From Prosthecobacter debontii (GTDB taxonomy: Bacteria; Verrucomicrobiota; Verrucomicrobiia; Verrucomicrobiales; Akkermansiaceae): a DNA stretch of 32,706 nucleotides. The notes under the pieces are model-generated. The model ran no database searches, was not told the DNA's origin, and saw nothing but the letters and a program-made list of their open reading frames with translations. Each line of letters starts with the position of its first letter. Position 1 is the first letter of the stretch. The DNA lies in NCBI GenBank assembly GCA_945869855.1, contig CAMBQC010000011.1, positions 1-32,706 of the forward strand. The letters are read 5' to 3'. This document shows positions 17,847 to 24,100 of this stretch, piece by piece. A program made the position numbers and the translations under genes.

Positions 17847-17938
17847 CGACTCCATGCAGGTCACAAACCTCCAGGGTTTTAGGTTCACGTTTTGTGGGGT
17901 TGATTGCATGGACAACTCGACACTTTTCATCCGAGCGG

Positions 17939-17958
17939 AGGCAGCGTATCAACTGCCT
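17939..17958. repeat. Small hairpin (REP-like) directly before nadC
   Basis: AGGCAG (17939-17944) and CTGCCT (17953-17958) form a perfect 6-bp stem around the 8-nt loop CGTATCAA, ending 2 nt before the nadC ATG. It could be a dispersed palindrome and could hide the ribosome-binding region of nadC. If nadC began at 17904 it would instead be coding. Confidence 0.45.
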
Positions 17959-17960
17959 AC

Positions 17961-18803
17961 ATGTCGCACGAGTTGATTAGGATGGCGTTGGAGGAGGACA
18001 TCGGGACAGGCGATGTAACCTCGCAATACTTCGCGCTGGATGACCGGCTTGCGCGGGCGTTCGTTACAGTGCGGAAAGAGGGCGTGATATCGGGCATGGA
18101 GCTGGCGGCAGCGGTTTTCCTTGAGGTGGATCCATCATTAGTTGTTCAGGTGCTCGTGGAGGATGCGAGCAATGTCCCATCAGGAACGACGCTGATGCAA
18201 GTGGAGGGCAAGGCCCGGTCCATACTCACGGCGGAGCGGACAGCGCTGAATTTCCTGCAGCGCCTCTCCGGCGTAGCAACGCTGACATCGCGATACGTTT
18301 CTCTCGTAAAACACACGAACGCGAAGATTCTCGATACCCGCAAAACGACACCCGGCTACCGCGCCCTTGAGAAAAAGGCGGTGTTAGACGGAGGCGGTAT
18401 GAACCATCGCATGGGGCTCTACGACCGTGCAATGGTGAAGGACAATCATCTCGTTACCGAGCGTGGAATCGGGGCGTTACAAGAGGCAATCCGCAAGCTC
18501 AATGAGGAGAAACCGCAAGTGGAGGTCGAGCTTGAAGCGGACAAGCTGGAGCAGGTGGAAGTATTCCTTAAACTTGAAGGGGTGGATTACATCCTGCTGG
18601 ATAACATGAACCTGGCGGAACTCCGCGAGGCGGTGGCGATGCGCGATGTTCGGCATCGCGTTAAGTTCGAGGCTAGCGGCGGGGTGAATTTGGAAACGGT
18701 CGCGGCAATCGCGGAGACGGGGGTGGATTTTATTTCAGTTGGCGCGCTGACCCATTCGGCTCCGGCGCTGGACATCGGATTGGATTTCGTGGAGTTGGTA
18801 TGA
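17961..18803 (+). CDS. nadC: Nicotinate-nucleotide pyrophosphorylase (carboxylating), NadC
   Basis: Quinolinate phosphoribosyltransferase of 280 residues, converting quinolinate and PRPP to nicotinate mononucleotide in NAD synthesis. Visible motifs: LEEDIGTGDVTS near the N-terminus, AERTALNFLQRLSGVAT, the PRPP/quinolinate site ILDTRKTTPGYRALEKKAV, GGGMNHRMGLYDRAMVKDNH, VEVELEADKLEQ, and FEASGGVNLETVAAIAETGVDFISVG. I chose ATG 17961 (MSHELIRMALEEDIG), where the family begins; the track's 17904 adds 19 residues through a hairpin. It overlaps birA by 4 nt. No nadA or nadB is nearby. Confidence 0.95.
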   Translation: MSHELIRMALEEDIGTGDVTSQYFALDDRLARAFVTVRKEGVISGMELAAAVFLEVDPSLVVQVLVEDASNVPSGTTLMQVEGKARSILTAERTALNFLQRLSGVATLTSRYVSLVKHTNAKILDTRKTTPGYRALEKKAVLDGGGMNHRMGLYDRAMVKDNHLVTERGIGALQEAIRKLNEEKPQVEVELEADKLEQVEVFLKLEGVDYILLDNMNLAELREAVAMRDVRHRVKFEASGGVNLETVAAIAETGVDFISVGALTHSAPALDIGLDFVELV

Positions 18804-19543
18804 GCGAATTTGATCATGTAGCGGTCTTTTTGCCCAATCCCTTCAGGCTCCTCTGGCGGGAGAAAGTTTCCTCGACGAACGACGAACTCCGCGACCTCGC
18901 GGAAAAGGGAACGACGGAGGGTTTGATACTGATTGCGGAAGAGCAGACGGCGGGGCGCGGTCGGCGCGGGGCGGCTTGGCTTTCACCGAAGGGGGAGAAC
19001 CTGGCGTTTTCCGTCCTGCTGCGTCCGGCCGAATCGAAGGCGCTGTGGCATCGGCTTTCGTTGGCAGCGGGACTTGCGGTCGCTGAGGCGTTGGAGGCTC
19101 GTGTCCCCTCAGCGGAGATCAAGTGGCCGAACGATGTGCGCGTTTCTGGAAAAAAAATCGCGGGCATCCTCGTGGAAGCGGGGGCGGATTTCGTGATCAT
19201 CGGGATCGGGATCAATGTGAACTCCACGGGCTTTCCCGAAGAACTCGCGGCGACATCTCTGCGGGAAGAACTCGGGGTGGAGATGGATCGTGCGGAGGTG
19301 CTGCACGGGGTTATCAACCGGCTTTCCCGCCGCGCCGGGGAGATCGGTGTGGGTTTCGAGGGGATGTTGAAATCGATCCGCGAGCGCTGCGCGTTGACGG
19401 GTCACCGCGTCTCTTTCCTCTCCGCCGACAAGCGCCGCGAAGGTGTCGTGAAGGGCATAGGCACGGCGGGGGAGCTGTTGGTGGAGATCGATGGGGTCAC
19501 GGAAAGCCTTGTGCAGGCGGATGAGGTGCGGATCGTTGGTTGA
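18800..19543 (+). CDS. birA: Biotin--[acetyl-CoA-carboxylase] ligase (monofunctional BirA)
   Basis: Biotin protein ligase of 247 residues that adenylates biotin and attaches it to the carrier lysine of acetyl-CoA carboxylase. The N-terminal helix-turn-helix of regulatory BirA is absent, so it is a group I ligase. Core motifs are visible: STNDELRDLAEKG, the biotinoyl-AMP loop EEQTAGRGRRGAAWLSPKGENL, IKWPNDVRVSGKKIAGILVE with the catalytic lysine, and VIIGIGINVNS. A short C-terminal barrel ends with LVQADEVRIVG. It overlaps nadC by 4 nt (ATGA), pairing two cofactor genes in one transcript. Confidence 0.95.
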   Translation: MSEFDHVAVFLPNPFRLLWREKVSSTNDELRDLAEKGTTEGLILIAEEQTAGRGRRGAAWLSPKGENLAFSVLLRPAESKALWHRLSLAAGLAVAEALEARVPSAEIKWPNDVRVSGKKIAGILVEAGADFVIIGIGINVNSTGFPEELAATSLREELGVEMDRAEVLHGVINRLSRRAGEIGVGFEGMLKSIRERCALTGHRVSFLSADKRREGVVKGIGTAGELLVEIDGVTESLVQADEVRIVG

Positions 19544-19571
19544 GATGGTTCTTGCGATACACGTATAGCAA
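19540..19571 (+). promoter_or_regulatory. Promoter and palindromic operator of the relBE-type operon
   Basis: A candidate -35 TTGAGA (19540-19545) and -10 TATAGC (19564-19569) are 18 bp apart. Overlapping the -10 is the near-perfect 20-bp palindrome TTGCGATACACGTATAGCAA (19552-19571; 17 of 20 positions symmetric). It ends 14 bp before the antitoxin ATG, where ribbon-helix-helix antitoxins usually bind to repress their own operon. Confidence 0.6.
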
Positions 19572-19585
19572 GATAAACTCTCTTC

Positions 19586-19792
19586 ATGCTCGCCATCCGT
19601 CTCGACCCAGAAATCGAAAAGCGCCTGAATGTTCTCGCGAAGAAGACCGGGCGCACCAAAACCTTCTATGCTCGCGAGGCGATCCTCGAACATCTTGAGG
19701 ATCTTGAGGACATCTATCTGGCCAGGCAACGATTGGAGAGGCCGGGCAAAACCCACTCCGCCGAGGAGGTGAAGCGTGAACTGGGTCTATAG
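19586..19792 (+). CDS. RelB/DinJ-like ribbon-helix-helix antitoxin
   Basis: Protein of 68 residues. The start MLAIRLDPEIEKRLNVLAKKTGRTKTFYAREAI is a typical ribbon-helix-helix fold: an IRLD strand, then two helices, with KTGRT at the turn. The acidic C-terminal part (EHLEDLEDIYLARQRL...SAEEVKRELGL) would wrap the toxin. Its 3' end overlaps the downstream RelE-type gene by 17 nt, and a palindrome sits at its promoter, both usual for autoregulated type II systems. Confidence 0.88.
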   Translation: MLAIRLDPEIEKRLNVLAKKTGRTKTFYAREAILEHLEDLEDIYLARQRLERPGKTHSAEEVKRELGL

Positions 19793-20042
19793 GTTCGACG
19801 ACCGGGCATTGAAGGAACTCCGCAAGCTCGGCAAGAACGCGAAGCGTGACATCATCGCCTACCTCGATGATCGGATTGCCGGGGAGAGTGATCCACGCCG
19901 TTTCGGAAAAGGATTGAAAGCGGATCTCGCGGGGCTTTGGCGCTACCGGGTTGGCGATTACCGCGTTCTTTGCCAGATCCGGGACGGGGAGCTTCTGGTT
20001 CTCGTGGTTGCGGTCGGGCACCGCAGGGATGTTTACGGCTAA
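19776..20042 (+). CDS. RelE/ParE-superfamily toxin
   Basis: Protein of 88 residues starting at GTG inside the antitoxin gene (17-nt overlap). The features are of the RelE fold: YRFDDRALKELRKLGKNAKRDIIAYL at the N-terminus, then RFGKGLKADLAGLWRYRVGDYRVLCQIRD and a final strand LVLVVAVGHRRDVYG. The basic residues R43, R54 and R60 region and the terminal HRRDVY correspond to positions used for mRNA cleavage in RelE, so it is likely a ribosome-dependent mRNA interferase; ParE-like gyrase inhibition cannot be excluded. It ends 6 bp from the convergent DUF817 gene with no terminator between. Confidence 0.88.
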   Translation: MNWVYRFDDRALKELRKLGKNAKRDIIAYLDDRIAGESDPRRFGKGLKADLAGLWRYRVGDYRVLCQIRDGELLVLVVAVGHRRDVYG

Positions 20043-20048
20043 GGCGAC

Positions 20049-20969
20049 TCATACCGCTTTCCCGGGAATGATCTTCTCCGGTCCCTGCACACCGAGTTTC
20101 GCCTCAAGGCGGCGGAGGGCGTAGATGAGAATGAAGGAAAGCTGCATGAGGAGATACCATGCGGTGAACTTCGAGAAATGGACGGGCTTCCAGCCATTTT
20201 CCTGGCCGGGGTATTGCCACGCGCGGGCGGCGGTGCCGAGGTTCTCGGCGAGGTAGATGAAAAACGCGACTAGGCAGAAACCGATCAGTAGCGGCATCTT
20301 CAGCGTGCGGTTCTTCGGGGTGTAATGAATCCGAGTTTTTCGAAACACAATGGCTCCCACCATGATGAGCGGCCAGCGGATGTCGGGGAGGTAGTGATGG
20401 GTGAAAAAATTCGCGTAGGCGAAAACCGCGATCACTGCCGCGAGCCACAGCGGCGGGAAGCCGGTGAACGAGAAATGGAACCCCCGCCACGCGCGAGCCA
20501 TGTAAGAGCCGACGGCGGAATACATGAAGCCGGTGAAGAGCGGGACGTTGGCGATGCGGAGGAAGGAGTTTTCCGGATACGACCACGAGCCGATCGCATC
20601 GGAAGTCTTGAAAAGCTCCATGGCGGTGGCAATGAGGTGGAAAAGGAAAATTACGCAGAGTTCCCGCCAGGATTCGAATTTCAGGAGAATGAGAGCGAGC
20701 TGAATGCCCACCGCGTAGAAGACAAGGAAGTCGTAGCGTGCGAGCGGGATCTGGGGATACCACAGCCGAGTGACAAGGATACCCGCGAGAAGGAGCGCTC
20801 CGAAAACGCAGGCCCAAGCCTGTTTAAGTCCGAACCAGAGGAACTCGTGGAGAGCGGGATGCTTGCGTAAGAGGGGAAGCAGGGCTTTCTCGATGCAAGT
20901 CTTGCCAGGAGTATTTTCGTGATGCACCCAATCCGCTACAACTTTTACAAAATATAGGAATTTGTGCAT
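20049..20969 (-). CDS. DUF817 family integral membrane protein
   Basis: Membrane protein of 306 residues with about eight hydrophobic segments (for example ACVFGALLLAGILVTRLWYP, FLVFYAVGIQLALILLKF, LWLAAVIAVFAYANFF, LLIGFCLVAFFIYLAENLG). Blocks remembered from DUF817 are present: LWYPQIPLARYDFLVFYAVG, FHLIATAMELFKTSDAIGSWSYPE, VPLFTGFMYSAVGSYMARAW and ANFFTHHYLPDIRW. No function is established for the family. It is separated from purL (upstream on the same strand) by 186 bp in which I see no gene, and is convergent with the toxin gene. Confidence 0.85.
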   Translation of the reverse strand: MHKFLYFVKVVADWVHHENTPGKTCIEKALLPLLRKHPALHEFLWFGLKQAWACVFGALLLAGILVTRLWYPQIPLARYDFLVFYAVGIQLALILLKFESWRELCVIFLFHLIATAMELFKTSDAIGSWSYPENSFLRIANVPLFTGFMYSAVGSYMARAWRGFHFSFTGFPPLWLAAVIAVFAYANFFTHHYLPDIRWPLIMVGAIVFRKTRIHYTPKNRTLKMPLLIGFCLVAFFIYLAENLGTAARAWQYPGQENGWKPVHFSKFTAWYLLMQLSFILIYALRRLEAKLGVQGPEKIIPGKAV

Positions 20970-21155
20970 TTGTTATTACCCCAGTCGACAATTTGAGTAA
21001 TGGTTTGAATGGCAGTGGTGAAAAAATAGCAAGTGATAACTCGATTCGAGCTCCACTGCTCGTGCAAGAAAAAATGGCTTTTTACAGAATCCTCTTCTTC
21101 TGCGGCAGCTCTCCCTTGCTCCATAAAATTCCACGAAGAACCAAAATTATGCAAA

Positions 21156-24100
21156 TCAGGAGAAATATAGGACTCCTGCGGAAAAGATGGGCTGGGCTTT
21201 GTTTCCGGGGATGTTTTTCGCGACGTTTTCGGAGAAACGCTCGGAGTGTGCCATTTTCCCGAAGACGCGGCCGCAGGGTGAGGTGATGCCTTCGATGGCG
21301 GCGAGGGAGCCGTTGGGGTTGAAGGGGTGCTCCATGGTGGGGGTGCCGGAGGGATCGCAGTATTGGGTGGCGATCTGGCCGTTGGTGGCGAGGGCGGCGA
21401 GAGTTTCCGGCGTGGCGAAAAACTTGCCCTCGCCGTGGGAGACGGGAACGGTGTGGATTTCACCGACGGCCATGTTCGCGAGCCACGGGGAAGAGTTCGA
21501 TACAATCCGGGTTTGGACGTATTGGGAGATGTGGCGGGAAATGTCGTTGTGGATTAATGTCGGCTGTACCGACGGATCGTGGATCGTCGATTGTAGATGG
21601 GAATCTTCGATCTTCGATCCGCTATCCACGATCTGCCCGTAGGGCACAAGGCCGGTTTTGACGAGCGCTTGGAAGCCGTTGCAGATGCCGAGGACGAGGC
21701 CGTCGCGGTTTTCGAGGAGGTCGGAAATGGCGTCGCTCACGCGCGGGTTGCGGAGAATGGTGGCGATGAATTTCGCGGAGCCGTCGGGTTCATCGCCGGC
21801 CGAGAAACCGCCGGGGATGAAGAGGATCTGGGATTCGCTGATTTTTTGGGCGAGAGAGTGGATGGATTCGGCGATGTGTCTCGCGGAGAGGTTGCGGAAG
21901 ACCTCGATGTGGGTGGTTGCGCCGACGCGGTGGAAGGCGCGGGCGGAGTCGTATTCGGAGTTGGTGCCGGGGAAGGCGGGGATCAAAACCTTTGGTTTTG
22001 AGATCGTGGATTGTGGATTGCGGATGGTGGATGACTGGAGCGGAGTATCTACAATCATCAATCCACGATTTACTATCTCCGATCCGGCCTCCGGCCGGGA
22101 TGGGTAGACGGGCTCGAGGGTGGATTGCCAGGCGGATTGGAGATCGGCTAGGGAGTGGGTTTCGCCGTTGAGGGTGAGGGTTTCGGCTTCGGTGGTGGTG
22201 CCGATTTCCCGGGAGTTTAGGTAAGTGGGAAGTGCTTCGTTGTGTTCGATGAGGAATTGGAAATAGGCTTCGTTGAAGAGGTTGACCGGGCGACCGAAGA
22301 TCGCTCCCACGTGGTTGCCGAGGCAGCATTTCGTGATGGCGGCGGCGAGGCCGGCTTTGCCGATGTGGTGGAGGGAGAGGATTTTTCCGGCCTTGTTGAG
22401 GTTGTGGAGAGCTTCGGCGGTTTGTTTGAGGGCGTCGAAATCGGGGAGGCCGTTTTCGAGGATGGGGGTTTCTACGATGGATACCGTAGATCCGGGTTGC
22501 TTGAACTCGGGGGAAAGGGCGAGGGAGGCGAGGCCGGGGGCGAGAGCGAAGGAGACGAGGGTGGGCGGGACGTCGAGGTCGTTGAAAGAGCCGGACATGG
22601 AGTCCTTGCCGCCGATGGCGGCGAGGCGCAGTTCGTGCTGGGCGCGGAAGGCTCCGAGCAGGGCGGCGAAGGGAAGTCCCCAACGTTTTGGGTCTTGCCC
22701 GAGTTTGGGGAAATATTCCTGAAGGGTGAGGCGGATGTCTGAGAGCCGTGCTCCAGCGGCGACGGCCTTGCAGACGGATTCGGTGACGGCGTAGGCGGCT
22801 CCGAGGAAGGGGGAATTTTCAGAAAGGTGGGGATCGAAGCCCCATGCCATATAAGTGGCGTGATCGGTTTCGCCTTCCAGCACCGGCAATTTCGCGACCA
22901 TGGCGTCGGGCGGGGTGAGTTGGTGTTTGCCGCCGAAGGGCCAGAGGACGGTGTTGGCGCCGACGGAGGAATCGAACATTTCGCCGAGGCCTTTTTGGGA
23001 ACAGATGTTGAGGGAGGCCAAGTGATCGGTGATCGGTGATCGGTGATCGGTGGGAGAGGTTGCGGACTGAAGTCGGCAGTCCGTGACGTGGACTTTGGCG
23101 GTTTGCTGGACGCCGTTGGTGTCGAGGAAGGCTCGGCTGAGGTTGACGATTTCCTTGCCGCGCCAATGCATGATGAGGCGGCCGGAGTCGGTGACGTCGG
23201 CGACGTGGACGCATTCGAGGTTTTCCTTGTCGGCCTCGGCGATGAAGTAGGCGATTTCCGAGCGGTCGATGCAGACGGCCATGCGTTCCTGGGATTCGGA
23301 GATGGCGAGTTCGGTGCCGTCGAGGCCGTCGTATTTTTTCGGGACGGCATCGAGGTTAATGACGAGGGAGGGGGCGATTTCACCGATGGCGACGGAGACG
23401 CCGCCGGCTCCGAAGTCGTTGCAGATCTTGATTTTGCGGGTGAGTTGCGGGTTGCGGAACAGGCGCTGGATCTTGCGTTCGGTGGGGGCGTCGCCCTTCT
23501 GGACTTCGGCGGAATTTTCGAGGGCGGTTTCGGTGTGCTCTTTTGAGGAACCGGTCGCGCCGCCGACCCCATCGCGTCCGGTGCGGCCGCCGATGAGGAG
23601 AATCACATCGCCGGGGGCTGGCGAGCCGCGGAAAACGTTGGAGCGTGGGGCGGCGGCGACGACGGCTCCGATTTCAAGGCGTTTCGCGACGTAGCCGGGG
23701 TGGTAGACCTCGGCGACCTGGCCGGTGGCGAGGCCGATCTGGTTGCCGTAGGAGGAGTAGCCTTTGGCCGCGACCTGGCAGATCTTTTTCTGGGGAAGTT
23801 TGCCGGGGAGCGTTTCGGAAAAGGGTGTGAGCGGGTCGCCCGCGCCGCTGAAGCGCATCGCCTGATAGACGTAGGAGCGACCGGAGAGGGGATCGCGGAT
23901 ACAGCCGCCGAGGCAGGTGGCCGCGCCGCCGAAGGGCTCGATCTCAGTGGGGTGGTTGTGGGTCTCGTTTTTGAACTGGATGAGCCATTCCTCGGTAATG
24001 CGGGCAGGCACGGGGGCGATCTGAAGGTCGATGGGAACTACGCCGTTTTCCGAAAGAATGAAGTTGTCAGGTTTCGCGTCGATCACGGCGATACCATTGG

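Noticed and set aside
23023-23050. TGATCGG tandem as a CRISPR-like array
   Set aside because: Units are 7 bp with no spacers, inside a coding frame, and no cas genes are near.
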